The translations under genes and the position numbers were made by a program. This document shows, piece after piece, positions 35,889 to 45,806 of a stretch of DNA of 64,000 nucleotides. The notes under the pieces are model-generated. The model was not told the origin of the DNA, made no database searches, and saw only the letters and a list, made by a program, of their open reading frames with translations. The stretch spans positions 313,124-377,123 of the forward strand of contig NZ_FNPW01000006.1 in assembly GCF_900107395.1 (NCBI RefSeq). Direction: 5' to 3'. The stretch is from Pseudomonas sp. NFIX28. GTDB taxonomy: Bacteria > Pseudomonadota > Gammaproteobacteria > Pseudomonadales > Pseudomonadaceae. The stretch's first letter is position 1, and each line of letters begins with the position of its first letter.

Positions 35889-36671
35889 TCAATGAACGTC
35901 TTTCCAGTATTCGCGCTTGAGCAGATAGGCGAATACGAAGAAGAAGGCCAGATACAGTAACACATAGGTGCCGATACGTTGATGCTCCAGCTTGACCGGG
36001 TTGGCCGAGTAGGCCAGGAAGGTCACCAGATTCTTGACCTTCTCGTCGAACTGCTCTTCGTTGAGCGTGCCGGTTTTTGGCAGCACGGTCAGCTGGTCGC
36101 AGGCTTCATGGGTCAACGCGGTGCCGGTCAGCGGATCGTATTGTTTCTTGCCGTCTTCAACGATCTGCACCTGTTTGCAGCCAACGACCTGGCGCCCTTG
36201 CAGGCCGACCAGAACGTTAGGCATACCCACGTTCGGGAAGACCTTGTTGTTCACGCCCCATGGACGCGCAGGGTCTTCGTAGAAGGAACGCAGGTAGCCA
36301 TAGAGCCAATCGGTACCACGCACACGAGCCACCAGGGTCAGGTCGGGCGGAGCCGCACCGAACCAGGTCTTGGCGTCTGCCGGCTGCATACCGATATTCA
36401 TGTGATCACCGATTTTCGCACCCGTGAACACCAGCTTGCTCATCATCAGATCATGAGGAATCCCCAGATCGTCGGCGACGCGCTCATAGCGCTGGAACTT
36501 GGCGCTGTGACAACCCATGCAATAGTTGGCGAATGTCCGCGCACCATCTTGCATGGCGGCCTTGTCGGAGAGGTCGATGTCGACTTTTTCCAACTCAGGA
36601 CCACCGTGCTCGGCCGCAAAGGACAATACAGGCATAGCAGCAAGAATCAGTACAGCAAATAGCTTTTTCAT
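35889..36671 (-). CDS. petC: Cytochrome c1 of the bc1 complex
   Basis: 260 aa from MKKLFAVLILAAMPVLSFAA (signal peptide). The haem c motif CMGCH (YCMGCHSAKFQRYERV) is near residue 55, the axial Met region lies later (NVGMPNVLVGLQG), and the C-terminal anchor helix reads VLLYLAFFFVFAYLLKREYW. It takes electrons from the Rieske protein and passes them to soluble cytochrome c. The start overlaps the petB stop by one base. Confidence 0.97.
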   Translation of the reverse strand: MKKLFAVLILAAMPVLSFAAEHGGPELEKVDIDLSDKAAMQDGARTFANYCMGCHSAKFQRYERVADDLGIPHDLMMSKLVFTGAKIGDHMNIGMQPADAKTWFGAAPPDLTLVARVRGTDWLYGYLRSFYEDPARPWGVNNKVFPNVGMPNVLVGLQGRQVVGCKQVQIVEDGKKQYDPLTGTALTHEACDQLTVLPKTGTLNEEQFDEKVKNLVTFLAYSANPVKLEHQRIGTYVLLYLAFFFVFAYLLKREYWKDVH

Positions 36672-37882
36672 CAGCCAGTCACCCTTTCCGGAACCGGTTT
36701 GGTCTTCTCGAGCCTGGTGTAGAACGGCATCAGAATGAAGTAGGCGAAGTACAGGAAGGTACATACCTGCGACAGCAACGTACGACCTGGAGTCGGTGCC
36801 AGAACGCCCAGGATCCCCAGGATCACGAACGACACACAGAACACCAGCAGCCAGATCTTGCTCAGCCAGCCCTTGTAGCGCATGGATTTGACCGGGCTGC
36901 GATCAAGCCACGGCAGCACGAACAGCACAGCGATCGCCGCACCCATCGCAATCACGCCCAGCAGCTTGTCCGGAACCGCACGCAAGATCGCGTAGAACGG
37001 GGTGAAGTACCAAACCGGCGCAATATGCTCAGGCGTCTTGAACGGGTTGGCCTGTTCGAAGTTCGGCTTCTCGAGGAAATAACCCCCCATTTCCGGGAAG
37101 AAGAACACGATCGAACAGAAGATGAACAGGAACACCACGACACCGACGATATCTTTCACGGTGTAGTACGGGTGGAAAGCAATGCCATCCAGCGGTATGC
37201 CGTTTTCGTCTTTGTGCTTCTTGATGTCCACGCCATCCGGGTTGTTCGAACCCACCTCGTGCAACGCCAGGATGTGCAGCACCACCAAACCGAGAATCAC
37301 GATCGGCAGGGCTACGACGTGCAAGGCGAAGAAGCGGTTCAGGGTAATACCGGAAATCAGGTAGTCACCACGAATCCACTGGGTCAGGTCGTTACCGATG
37401 ACCGGGATCGCACCAAACAGCGAGATGATCACCTGGGCGCCCCAGTAGGACATTTGTCCCCAAGGCAGCAGGTAGCCCATGAACGCTTCGGCCATCAGCG
37501 CCAGGTAGATCAGCATGCCGAACAGCCATACCAGCTCACGCGGCTTCTGGTAGGAACCGTAGAGCAGGCCACGGAACATGTGCAGATAAACCACGATGAA
37601 GAACGCCGAAGCGCCGGTGGAGTGCAGCAGACGCAAGATCGAGCCGTACTCGACGTCGCGCATGATGTATTCGACGGAAGCAAAAGCCTCTTCCGCCGAC
37701 GGGGTGTAGCTCATGGTCAGCCAGACACCGGTGACGATCTGGTTAACCAGAACCAGCAGAGCCAGGGAACCAAAGAAGTAGAAGAAGTTGAAGTTCTTCG
37801 GGGCGTAATACTTGCTGAGATGATCTTCCCACATTTTGGTCGCTGGGAAGCGCGCATCAACCCAATCCATGAACTTGCTCAT
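36671..37882 (-). CDS. petB: Cytochrome b of the bc1 complex
   Basis: 403 aa from MSKFMDWVDARFPATKMWED, eight or nine membrane helices. Haem-binding histidines are in LLHSTGASAFFIVVYLHMFR and RFFALHVVALPIVILGLVVLHI; the quinol site loop PEW is represented by IAPVWYFTPFYAILR. It forms the quinol-oxidising core. It overlaps both neighbours by one base (TGATG). Confidence 0.98.
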   Translation of the reverse strand: MSKFMDWVDARFPATKMWEDHLSKYYAPKNFNFFYFFGSLALLVLVNQIVTGVWLTMSYTPSAEEAFASVEYIMRDVEYGSILRLLHSTGASAFFIVVYLHMFRGLLYGSYQKPRELVWLFGMLIYLALMAEAFMGYLLPWGQMSYWGAQVIISLFGAIPVIGNDLTQWIRGDYLISGITLNRFFALHVVALPIVILGLVVLHILALHEVGSNNPDGVDIKKHKDENGIPLDGIAFHPYYTVKDIVGVVVFLFIFCSIVFFFPEMGGYFLEKPNFEQANPFKTPEHIAPVWYFTPFYAILRAVPDKLLGVIAMGAAIAVLFVLPWLDRSPVKSMRYKGWLSKIWLLVFCVSFVILGILGVLAPTPGRTLLSQVCTFLYFAYFILMPFYTRLEKTKPVPERVTG

Positions 37883-38475
37883 CACGCTTTCTCCGTATCG
37901 ACGCCGATGACAATAAGGTCATCCGACTCATAGGAATGCGGGGGTACTGGCAGGTTCAAAGGCGCGGGTTGCGACTTGTAGACGCGGCCAGCCAGATCGT
38001 AATGGGAGCCGTGGCAAGGGCAGAAATAGCCACCTACCCAATCCTTGCCCAGATCCGCAGGCGCCACTTCAGGGCGGAAGGTCGGCGAACAACCCAGGTG
38101 GGTGCAAATACCGATCAGCAACAGAATCTCTGGCTTGATCGAGCGCACTTCCGGATCGACATAGGTTGGTTGAACAGAGTTCTTGGAGTCGGGATCGGAA
38201 AGTTGCCCCTCGATCTTTTTGAGATTCCCCAGGATTTCCTGTGTACGGCGGACGATGAATACCGGCTGACCACGCCATTCAGCAATCATCTGCTGACCTG
38301 GGTCGATCTTGCTGATATTCACTTTCACCGGTGCCCCTGCGGCTTTCGCCTTGGCACTGGGAAACCATGACCCCACGAACGGGACCGCAGCCCCCACCGC
38401 TCCTGCAGCACCCACCACGGATGTGGCTGCTACAAGGAAGCGACGCCGGCCTGCATTCACGCCGTCATTGCTCAT
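37882..38475 (-). CDS. petA: Rieske iron-sulfur subunit of the bc1 complex
   Basis: 197 aa. The N-terminus NAGRRRFLVAATSVVGAAGA carries a twin-arginine-like signal and membrane anchor. The cluster ligands are CTHLGCSP and CPCHGSHYD, both intact. First gene of petABC. A TATACT -10 candidate lies upstream at 38622-38627 on the minus strand, but its -35 (TTGCCA) is only 15 bases away, so the promoter is uncertain. Confidence 0.97.
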   Translation of the reverse strand: MSNDGVNAGRRRFLVAATSVVGAAGAVGAAVPFVGSWFPSAKAKAAGAPVKVNISKIDPGQQMIAEWRGQPVFIVRRTQEILGNLKKIEGQLSDPDSKNSVQPTYVDPEVRSIKPEILLLIGICTHLGCSPTFRPEVAPADLGKDWVGGYFCPCHGSHYDLAGRVYKSQPAPLNLPVPPHSYESDDLIVIGVDTEKA

Positions 38476-38675
38476 TCAGTCCTCTCCCATCAGCTTTGTG
38501 GCCTGTTAAATCAGGCATCTACTAAGTAAAAATCTGAACTTATAAAAATTTTGCCGAATGGTAATGAAAAGCCCCTACTCTGACAAGGTAATTACCAACT
38601 TGGCCCTGCCCCAAGCCCTGTAGTATAGGGGCTCCACGGATGTGGCAAGTTGTCACACCGTAAAATAATCGCCCA

Positions 38676-38717
38676 TAAAAAAACGCCCAACTCCGCGAGG
38701 AGATTGGGCGTTTTTTT
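38676..38717. terminator. Terminator of rplM-rpsI
   Basis: Stem AAACGCCCAA-CTCC / GGAG-A-TTGGGCGTTT with T-runs on both sides, 16 bases after the rpsI stop codon. Confidence 0.9.
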
Positions 38718-38732
38718 GAACGCGAAAGCGAA

Positions 38733-39125
38733 TTAACGCTTCGAGTACTGCGGACGCTTACGCGCCTTACGCAGACCAACTTTCTTACGTTCAACTTCAC
38801 GTGCGTCACGGGTTACGAAACCGGCTTTACGCAGGGCGCTGCGCAGAGTCTCGTCGTAATCCATCAGAGCGCGAGTGATGCCGTGGCGGATAGCGCCAGC
38901 TTGGCCACTCACACCACCGCCGATAACAGTGACGTAGATGTCGAACTTCTCGACGGTCTCGGTCAGTTCCAGCGGCTGACGAACTACCATGCGGGCAGTT
39001 TCGCGACCGAAGAAGTTATCCAGGGAGCGGTTGTTGATGGAGATGTTACCAGTGCCCGGACGCAGGAAAACGCGTGCGGTTGCAGTCTTGCGACGGCCAG
39101 TGCCGTAATTTTGAGTCGCCGACAT
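38733..39125 (-). CDS. rpsI: 30S ribosomal protein S9
   Basis: 130 aa. [20 protein letters not shown] and the basic tail ending [11 protein letters not shown] (which reaches the P-site tRNA) are standard for S9. It lies 14 bases after rplM. Confidence 0.99.
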   Translation of the reverse strand: MSATQNYGTGRRKTATARVFLRPGTGNISINNRSLDNFFGRETARMVVRQPLELTETVEKFDIYVTVIGGGVSGQAGAIRHGITRALMDYDETLRSALRKAGFVTRDAREVERKKVGLRKARKRPQYSKR

Positions 39126-39139
39126 AATGAACTATTCCG

Positions 39140-39568
39140 TTAAATCTTCAGTTCTTGGGGCTGCTGAGCAGTATGAGGGTGTGCAGCGCCCGCATAGACT
39201 TTCAGCTTACGGTACATGTCGCGACCCAGCGGGTTCTTAGGCAGCATGCCTTTTACCGCGGTCTCGATCACGCGCTCAGGGGCCTTGGCGATCAGCTTTT
39301 CAAAGTTGATCGACTTGATGCCGCCCGGGAAACCGGAGTGGGAGTAGTACATTTTGTCAGTGGTTTTAGCGCCAGTAACACGTACTTGCTCAGCGTTGAT
39401 CACGACGATGTAGTCACCGGTGTCGACGTGAGGGGTGTACTCAGGCTTGTGCTTGCCACGCAGACGGCTCGCGATTTCGGTGGCCAGACGACCCAGGGTC
39501 TGACCAGCAGCGTCGACGACAAACCAGTCGCGCTTAACTGTTTCCGGTTTAGCAGTAAAAGTTTTCAT
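39140..39568 (-). CDS. rplM: 50S ribosomal protein L13
   Basis: 142 aa. [44 protein letters not shown] and [22 protein letters not shown] are L13 signatures. First gene of the rplM-rpsI operon with a good promoter upstream. Confidence 0.99.
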   Translation of the reverse strand: MKTFTAKPETVKRDWFVVDAAGQTLGRLATEIASRLRGKHKPEYTPHVDTGDYIVVINAEQVRVTGAKTTDKMYYSHSGFPGGIKSINFEKLIAKAPERVIETAVKGMLPKNPLGRDMYRKLKVYAGAAHPHTAQQPQELKI

Positions 39569-39609
39569 TCTTTATAGCCTCAGGGGCCGCCCTGTAAATT
39601 AGACGGCGG

Positions 39610-39638
39610 ATCTTACTGAATAGTGCGTACTTTGACAA
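39610..39638 (-). promoter_or_regulatory. rplM-rpsI promoter
   Basis: On the minus strand TTGTCA, 17-base spacer, TAAGAT, about 42 bases upstream of the rplM start. Good sigma-70 match. Confidence 0.7.
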
Positions 39639-39814
39639 GTCAAAGGCAGCCGGATACAGACGCTATCGGGGGCTCGGGTCAGCGCGTCCGTTATACGGCA
39701 AGATTCTTCGGCAGGCGGCGCATCACTTCCACTGCAGAAAGAGCTGCGGAATTATGCAGATTGCGAAAAAAATTTCAACCTGCTTTTATGATTGTTTTGC
39801 CGAAGGAGCACCCG

Positions 39815-40852
39815 ATGGACTATCGCCAGCTAGGCCGAACCGACCTGAACGTGAGTGCAATCTGCCTGGGAAGCATGACCTGGGGCGAGCAAAACAGTGA
39901 ATCCGAAGCCTTCGCCCAGATCGAACGGGCCAAGGCAGCAGGAATCAATTTCATCGACACCGCCGAGATGTACCCGGTGCCGCCAAAAGCCGAAACCTAC
40001 GCCACCACCGAGCGCTACATCGGCAACTGGTTCAAGGCTCGCGGCGATCGCGGCGACTGGATCCTGGCCAGCAAGATCGCCGGTCCCGGCAACACCATCG
40101 ACTACATCCGCGACAATCAGCTCAAACACAACCGCAAGCATATCGTCGAAGCCGTGGATGCCAGCCTCAAGCGCCTGCAGACCGACTGGATCGACCTCTA
40201 CCAGTTGCACTGGCCTGAGCGCAGCACCAACTTCTTCGGCCAATTGGGCTACAAGCACAAGGAAGAAGACTTCACCCCGCTGGAAGAAACCCTCGAAGCC
40301 CTGGACGAACAGGTCAAGGCCGGCAAGATCCGGCACATCGGCCTTTCCAACGAAACGCCCTGGGGCACCATGAAGTTCCTGGCCCTCGCCGAGAGCCGTG
40401 GCTGGCCACGGGCGGTATCGATCCAGAACCCGTACAACCTGCTCAACCGCAGCTTTGAAGTGGGCCTGGCGGAAATCGCCATTCGCGAACAATGCGGATT
40501 GCTGGCGTACTCGCCGCTGGCGTTCGGTTTCCTTTCCGGCAAATACGAAGGCGGGGCGCGCCCGGCCAAAGGCCGCCTGAGCCTGTACAGCCGCTTCAGC
40601 CGCTACTTCAACCCGCAATCGGAAGCGGCCTGCAGCCGGTATGTCGCCCTGGCTCGCGAGCATGGCCTGGATCCGGCGCAAATGGCACTGGCGTTTGTCA
40701 CTCAGCAACCGTTCGTCACCAGCAACATTATTGGCGCAACCACCCTCGAACAACTGGACAGCAATATCGCCAGCCTCGAGCTGAAGCTGTCGAATGAAGT
40801 GCTGGCCGGTATCGAGGCGATCCACAAGGATCACCCGAATCCGGCGCCGTAA
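39815..40852 (+). CDS. tas: NADP(H)-dependent aldo-keto reductase, Tas type
   Basis: 345 aa from MDYRQLGRTDLNVSAICLGS, with GAAGGAGC upstream. Aldo-keto reductase catalytic residues are visible: Asp in INFIDTAEMYPVPP, Tyr within the same stretch, Lys in WILASKIAGPG and His in LYQLHWPERSTNFFG. The NADPH-binding tail is NIIGATTLEQLDSNI. Length and many segments closely follow E. coli Tas, which can complement a prephenate dehydrogenase defect under starvation. The natural substrate is unknown. Confidence 0.9.
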   Translation: MDYRQLGRTDLNVSAICLGSMTWGEQNSESEAFAQIERAKAAGINFIDTAEMYPVPPKAETYATTERYIGNWFKARGDRGDWILASKIAGPGNTIDYIRDNQLKHNRKHIVEAVDASLKRLQTDWIDLYQLHWPERSTNFFGQLGYKHKEEDFTPLEETLEALDEQVKAGKIRHIGLSNETPWGTMKFLALAESRGWPRAVSIQNPYNLLNRSFEVGLAEIAIREQCGLLAYSPLAFGFLSGKYEGGARPAKGRLSLYSRFSRYFNPQSEAACSRYVALAREHGLDPAQMALAFVTQQPFVTSNIIGATTLEQLDSNIASLELKLSNEVLAGIEAIHKDHPNPAP

Positions 40853-40867
40853 CCTGCCCTCCCGAAT

Positions 40868-40899
40868 AGAAGCGAGCTGGCCCGCCAAGCTCGCCTCTA
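40868..40899. repeat. REP-like inverted repeat
   Basis: AGAAGCGAGCT and AGCTCGCCTCT form an inverted pair around GGCCCGCCA, between convergent tas and the acyl-CoA dehydrogenase gene. It may also work as a terminator, though no T-run is present. Confidence 0.5.
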
Positions 40900-40915
40900 C
40901 GCAGGAGACAACGCG

Positions 40916-42052
40916 CTACAGGGAGCGAGCGATGATTTCCTTCATGATTTCGTTGGTCCCGGCATAGATCCGCTGCACGCGCGCATCCGCCCAGGCCCGG
41001 GCCACCGGATATTCCCACATGAAGCCGTAGCCACCGTGCAACTGCACGCACTCGTCGAGCACCTTGCATTGCAGGTCGGTACCCCAGTATTTAGCCATCG
41101 CGGCAGTCGGTACATCGAGCTTGCCTTGCAGATGCAGCTCCAGGCAGCGATCGACGAAGACCCGCCCGATCTGGATCTCGGTGGCCATTTCCGCCAGCTT
41201 GAAACGGGTGTTCTGGAAGTCGGCGATCGACTTGCCAAAAGCCTTGCGCTCGCGGGTGTATTCCAGGGTCCATTGCAACGCCGCCTCGGCGGACGCCAGA
41301 CCACCTACCGCCACCGTCAGGCGCTCTTGCGGCAACTCCTGCATCAGATAGGCAAAGCCCATTCCGGCCTGCCCCAGCAGGTTTTCCTTGGGCACACGGA
41401 CGTCCTGGAAGAACAGCTCGGAAGTGTCCTGGGCCTTCATGCCGACTTTTTCCAGGCGCTTGCCCTTGGAAAAACCAGGCGTATCCGCCTCCACCAGGAA
41501 CAGGCTGGTGCCCTTGGCGCCGGCCTTGGGATCCGTCTTGGCCACGACAATCACCAGGTCGGCGAGGTAGCCGTTGGTAATAAAGGTCTTGGACCCGTTG
41601 ATCACGTACTCGTCGCCGTCCAGCACCGCCGTGGTTTTCACCCCCTGCAAGTCGGAGCCAGCGCCCGGCTCGGTCATGGCAATGGCCGTGACCATCTCGC
41701 CGGACACCAGTTTCGGCAGGTACTTGTGCTTCAGCGCCTCGCTGCCGTAATGCAGGATGTAGGGCGCGACAATATCGGAGTGCAAGGAGAAACCGATACC
41801 GGTCAGGCCAAGGCGCCCCACTTCCTCGATTACCACCGCGCTATAGAGAAAGTCGGCGCCCAGCCCACCGTACTCCTCGGGAAGATGCGAGCAGAGCATT
41901 CCCGCCTCGCCGGCCTTGTTCCACAAGGCGCGGTCGATGTAGCCCTGTTTTTCCCATTGCCCATGGAATGGCACGGCCTCCTTTTCCAGGAAGGTACGCA
42001 CGCTGTCACGAAAAAGTTCGTGCTCAGAGCTGAACAAGGTTCTGGGGATCAT
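40916..42052 (-). CDS. Acyl-CoA dehydrogenase
   Basis: 378 aa from MIPRTLFSSEHELFRDSVRT. FAD and acyl-CoA signatures: AIAMTEPGAGSDLQGVKTTA and QLHGGYGFMWEYPVARAWAD, with the catalytic-base region near RIYAGTNEIMKEIIARSL. It oxidises acyl-CoA to enoyl-CoA and passes electrons to ETF. The substrate chain length is not clear; long- or medium-chain or branched types are all possible. The ATG at 42052 is preceded by GGTGGCCCC; the longer open frame upstream is not conserved. It diverges from the GlxA-type regulator, which might control it. Confidence 0.9.
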   Translation of the reverse strand: MIPRTLFSSEHELFRDSVRTFLEKEAVPFHGQWEKQGYIDRALWNKAGEAGMLCSHLPEEYGGLGADFLYSAVVIEEVGRLGLTGIGFSLHSDIVAPYILHYGSEALKHKYLPKLVSGEMVTAIAMTEPGAGSDLQGVKTTAVLDGDEYVINGSKTFITNGYLADLVIVVAKTDPKAGAKGTSLFLVEADTPGFSKGKRLEKVGMKAQDTSELFFQDVRVPKENLLGQAGMGFAYLMQELPQERLTVAVGGLASAEAALQWTLEYTRERKAFGKSIADFQNTRFKLAEMATEIQIGRVFVDRCLELHLQGKLDVPTAAMAKYWGTDLQCKVLDECVQLHGGYGFMWEYPVARAWADARVQRIYAGTNEIMKEIIARSL

Positions 42053-42197
42053 GGGGCCACCTGTCGTTATTGTTAGCCGGGATTGGCCCACAGAGCCTAA
42101 GCCCACGCGCACGACACGGGACACTGGACACATCCGACAAAAAATAAGACGATCCAGCCGTCTGGTGACCACTTTCCCCTATAAGAACAATTGAATT

Positions 42198-43196
42198 ATG
42201 TCTAACCAAACCTCCACGCCTTTGCGGCGCGTCAGCATCCTGGCAATCGACCGGGTTTTCGCCTCCACCCTCATGCAAGCCAAGGACTTCTTCCATCTGG
42301 CCAGCCTGCGCTACGGCAAGCAACTGGGCCAGGGCTTGACCCCGGCCTTCGAAACCCGCTTGGTCAGCCCCGATGGAAAACCGGTGTGCAGCTTCAGCAA
42401 TGTGATCATGCCGGTGGACGGCGCCCTCGAAGATACCGACGTGATCATCCTCCCGGCGTTCTGGGACGATTTCGAAACCCTCTGCCAACGTTACCCACAG
42501 ATCCTGCCCTGGCTGCGCCAGCAGCATGCCCGCGGCGCCGTGCTTTGCGGCGAAGCCACCGGGGTGTTCTGGCTGGCCGAGGCCGGGCTGCTCGACGGCA
42601 AGGAGGCCACCACTTACTGGCGCTTCTTCAATGCCTTCAGCGAGCGCTTCCCCAAGGTCCAGCTCAATCAGGACAAACACCTGACCGATGCCGACAACCT
42701 GTTTTGCGCCGGAGGCACCACCTCGGCCTGCGACCTGTACATCTACCTGATCGAGCGATTCTGCGGCGCCAACGTCGCCCAGGCCGTGGCCCGCGACATT
42801 CTCTATGAAGTGCAGCGCAGCTATTCCCCGGGCCGTATCGGTTTTGGCGGTCAGAAGCTGCACCAGGACGTGATCATCCTGCAGATCCAGCATTGGCTCG
42901 AAGAACACTTCGCCGACAAGTTCCGCTTCGAGGACGTAGCCCGCGAACACGGCATGAGCATTCGCAATTTCATGCGGCGCTTCCAAACTGCCACCGGCGA
43001 CAAACCGCTGCATTACCTGCAGCGCTTGCGCATCGAAACCGCCAAGGGCCTGCTCTCGGGGACGCGCAAGAGCATCAAGACCATCAGCTACGAAGTCGGT
43101 TATGACGATGCGAGCTTCTTCGCCCGCCTGTTCCGCCAGCACACCGAGTTGTCACCGAACCAGTACCGGCAGCAATTCCACCAACAAGCCGCGTAA
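42198..43196 (+). CDS. GlxA/AraC-type regulator with DJ-1/PfpI-like domain
   Basis: 332 aa. The N-terminal class I amidotransferase-like (DJ-1/PfpI) domain (about 10-195) has the nucleophile-elbow region GAVLCGEATGVFWLAEAGLL; it is probably a sensor, not an enzyme. The C-terminal AraC domain (about 225-330) has two helix-turn-helix motifs (RFEDVAREHGMSIRNFMRRF and KTISYEVGYDDASFFARLFR, then LSPNQYRQQF). Effector and targets unknown; the divergent acyl-CoA dehydrogenase is a candidate target. A terminator follows. Confidence 0.9.
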   Translation: MSNQTSTPLRRVSILAIDRVFASTLMQAKDFFHLASLRYGKQLGQGLTPAFETRLVSPDGKPVCSFSNVIMPVDGALEDTDVIILPAFWDDFETLCQRYPQILPWLRQQHARGAVLCGEATGVFWLAEAGLLDGKEATTYWRFFNAFSERFPKVQLNQDKHLTDADNLFCAGGTTSACDLYIYLIERFCGANVAQAVARDILYEVQRSYSPGRIGFGGQKLHQDVIILQIQHWLEEHFADKFRFEDVAREHGMSIRNFMRRFQTATGDKPLHYLQRLRIETAKGLLSGTRKSIKTISYEVGYDDASFFARLFRQHTELSPNQYRQQFHQQAA

Positions 43197-43198
43197 AT

Positions 43199-43232
43199 GA
43201 AAAAGGGCCTGCAAATGCAGGCCCTTTTTTTA
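43199..43232. terminator. Bidirectional terminator
   Basis: Stem AAAAGGGCCTGCA / TGCAGGCCCTTTT with a 2-base loop, A-run and T-run flanks, between the convergent regulator gene and zapE. Confidence 0.9.
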
Positions 43233-43244
43233 TCCGGATAACCG

Positions 43245-44339
43245 TTAAGGCTTGTGCGCCCGCGAAAGAAATTCGTGGGACTGCATCTCCAGCAGACGGC
43301 TGAGGGTGCGCTGGAACTCGAAGGTCAGGCGACCGCCGGTGTACAGATCCTTGAGCTCGACTTCAGCGGAAATGATCAGCTTGACGTTACGGTCGTAGAA
43401 CTCATCGACCATGTTGATGAAGCGACGGGCGATGTCGTCAGTGGTGACGCTCATCTGCTCGACACCACTGACCAACACCGCATGGAAGATCTTACCCAGC
43501 TCGATGTAGTCGTTCTGGCTGCGCGGGCCATCGCACAGTTCGCGGAAGTCGAACCAGGCCACGTCATCACAGGTACGCAAGGCACGGATTTCACGGTTCT
43601 CGACGATCAGCACGTCGTTCTCCACCGCCTGGGTGCATTCCGGCGTCAGCGCGCGGAAGCTCTTGCGCAGGCTTTCGTGAGCCGCTTCGTCCAACGGGAA
43701 ATGGAACAGCTCGGCCTGCTCCAGGTGCCGCAGGCGATAGTCCACGCCGCTGTCGACATTGACGATCTCGGTATGCTGCTTGATCAGGGCTATGGCCGGC
43801 AGGAAGCGCGCGCGCTGCAGGCCGTCCTTGTACAAGCCGTCCGGCACGATGTTCGAGGTGGCCACCAGGGTCACGCCGTTCTTGAACAGCTCCTCCATCA
43901 GCGTGCCAAGGATCATGGCGTCAGTGATGTCGGAAACGAAGAACTCGTCGAAGCAGATCACCCGGGCCTCGTCGGCGAAGCGCTTGGCGATGATGGTCAG
44001 CGGGTTCTTTTCGCCGCCCAGGGTCTTCATCTCTTCATGGACACGCTTCATGAAGCGGTGGAAGTGAGTCCGGACCTTTTGCTTGAACGGCAGGGCTTCA
44101 AAGAAGGTATCGACCAGATAAGTCTTGCCCCGCCCTACCCCGCCCCAGAAATACAGGCCCTTGACCGGCGCCTGGTCTTTCTTGCCAAACAGCTTGCCCA
44201 GCAGGCCCGGCTTGTTGTTCGACGCAGCGATCAAGTCGTCGTACAGGCGCTGCAAATGACGCACGGCGGTTTCCTGCGCAGCGTCGTGGAAGAACTCCGG
44301 GCGTTTCAGATCAGCTTGATATCGTTCTAGGGGCGTCAT
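43245..44339 (-). CDS. zapE: Cell division ATPase ZapE
   Basis: 364 aa, AFG1/ZapE family. Walker A is FWGGVGRGKTYLVDTFF, Walker B is VICFDEFFVSDITDAM, and sensor 1 lies in TLVATSNIVPDGLYKDG. ZapE is an AAA+ ATPase that affects Z-ring stability; its order beside rplM/rpsI is conserved in many gamma-proteobacteria. Single gene between two terminators. Confidence 0.93.
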   Translation of the reverse strand: MTPLERYQADLKRPEFFHDAAQETAVRHLQRLYDDLIAASNNKPGLLGKLFGKKDQAPVKGLYFWGGVGRGKTYLVDTFFEALPFKQKVRTHFHRFMKRVHEEMKTLGGEKNPLTIIAKRFADEARVICFDEFFVSDITDAMILGTLMEELFKNGVTLVATSNIVPDGLYKDGLQRARFLPAIALIKQHTEIVNVDSGVDYRLRHLEQAELFHFPLDEAAHESLRKSFRALTPECTQAVENDVLIVENREIRALRTCDDVAWFDFRELCDGPRSQNDYIELGKIFHAVLVSGVEQMSVTTDDIARRFINMVDEFYDRNVKLIISAEVELKDLYTGGRLTFEFQRTLSRLLEMQSHEFLSRAHKP

Positions 44340-44357
44340 AATTCGTTAGCAAGGCAA

Positions 44358-44390
44358 CAAAAACGGGCCGTCACTGTAGCGACGGCCCTT
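44358..44390 (-). terminator. Terminator of trpS
   Basis: On the minus strand GGGCCGTC / GACGGCCC with loop GCTACAGT then GTTTTTG, 37 bases after the trpS stop. Confidence 0.8.
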
Positions 44391-44426
44391 GAGAATGGCA
44401 ATCAGCCCTTGGTCGGGAGATTGCGG

Positions 44427-45782
44427 TTAGTCCTGCGCGGGCGTCAGGGCAACGCGCAACGCGTCGATCGCGGCATCGCGGGCCGCCGCGTCGGCAAAGG
44501 CCGGGCTGTCGGCTACGCACTGGCCTTCCAGCCAGATGCTGAAACTCAATGCCTCGCTGCGTACATCCAGAGCCTGGCCGGCTTGCAGCTGCTTGGTCAC
44601 AGCGCCCGCGGTCTTGCCATCGGCGAAATTGCGCGACAGCAGCAATTGCTCGCCATCGGCGGCCAACAGGCGGAAGCGGAAGCTGCCGTCGTCTTCGCGG
44701 AAGCTGACGAAGCGCGCGGCCTTGGCCGCTTTCTTCTTGGTGGTCGCCGCCACTTGCACCTGGTTGACGAACGAACGCAGGCCCACCGCCTCACGCAGCT
44801 CGTTGAGGAACGGCGTGGCCACGGCACGGGCTTTCCTGGCGCCGGCCTGGAGGATGTCTTCCAGGTCCGAAGGACGCTCGATCAACTGGTGATAACGCTC
44901 GCGCGCCTCGCCCAGTTGATTGTCCAGCAACTGGAACAGGCGATTCTTCGCCTCGCCCCAACCCAGGCCCTGCAACAGTTCGCTGCGGAACTCGTCAGCC
45001 TGGGCCGGGGTGGCAAAGGCCTGGAACAAGGTGAACAAGTGAGCGTTATCCGGATCCTTGGCTTCGCCAGGCGCACGGGAGTCGGTGACGATGCGCGAGA
45101 TCGCGTCCTTCATGTCCTTGGCGCTGCTGAACAACGGGATGGTGTTGTCGTAGCTCTTGGACATCTTGCGGCCATCGAGGCCCGGCAAGGTGGCGACGCT
45201 TTCCTCGATCAGCGCCTCGGGCATGGTGAAGAATTCCTTGCCCTGGCCAAACAGATGGTTGAAGCGCTGGCCGATATCACGGGCCATTTCCACATGCTGG
45301 ATCTGGTCGCGGCCGACCGGCACCTTGTGCGCGTTGAACATCAGGATGTCCGCGGCCATCAGCACCGGGTAGCTGTACAGGCCCATGGTGATGCCGGCAT
45401 CCGGGTCTTCGCCGGCCTCGACGTTCTTATCCACCGACGCCTTATAGGCGTGGGCGCGGTTGAGCAAGCCCTTGGCCGCGACGCAGGTCAGCAGCCAGGT
45501 CAGTTCAGGGATTTCCGGGATGTCCGACTGGCGATAGAAAGTCACGCGTTCCACATCCAGGCCACCGGCCAGCCAGGTCGCGGCGATCTCCAGGCGCGAA
45601 CGCTGGATACGCAGCGGGTCGTCGCACTTGATCAGGGCGTGATAGTCGGCCAGGAAGTAGAACGAGTCGGCATTGCTGTCGCGGCTGGCGAGGATCGCCG
45701 GACGGATGGCGCCGGCGTAGTTGCCCAGGTGCGGCGTGCCAGTGGTGGTGATACCGGTGAGGATGCGCGTACGAGTAGTCAT
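44427..45782 (-). CDS. trpS: Tryptophanyl-tRNA synthetase
   Basis: 451 aa from [20 protein letters not shown]. Class I signatures: HLGN ([12 protein letters not shown], the HIGH equivalent) and KMSKS ([16 protein letters not shown]). It is longer than the about 335-aa enzyme of enterics; the extra C-terminal part (about 345-451) is the extension seen in pseudomonads. Charges tRNA-Trp. It lies 24 bases after the alpha/beta hydrolase gene, a probable two-gene unit. Confidence 0.97.
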   Translation of the reverse strand: MTTRTRILTGITTTGTPHLGNYAGAIRPAILASRDSNADSFYFLADYHALIKCDDPLRIQRSRLEIAATWLAGGLDVERVTFYRQSDIPEIPELTWLLTCVAAKGLLNRAHAYKASVDKNVEAGEDPDAGITMGLYSYPVLMAADILMFNAHKVPVGRDQIQHVEMARDIGQRFNHLFGQGKEFFTMPEALIEESVATLPGLDGRKMSKSYDNTIPLFSSAKDMKDAISRIVTDSRAPGEAKDPDNAHLFTLFQAFATPAQADEFRSELLQGLGWGEAKNRLFQLLDNQLGEARERYHQLIERPSDLEDILQAGARKARAVATPFLNELREAVGLRSFVNQVQVAATTKKKAAKAARFVSFREDDGSFRFRLLAADGEQLLLSRNFADGKTAGAVTKQLQAGQALDVRSEALSFSIWLEGQCVADSPAFADAAARDAAIDALRVALTPAQD

Positions 45783-45806
45783 GGGTAATCGCTTATCAGA
45801 CTGCAA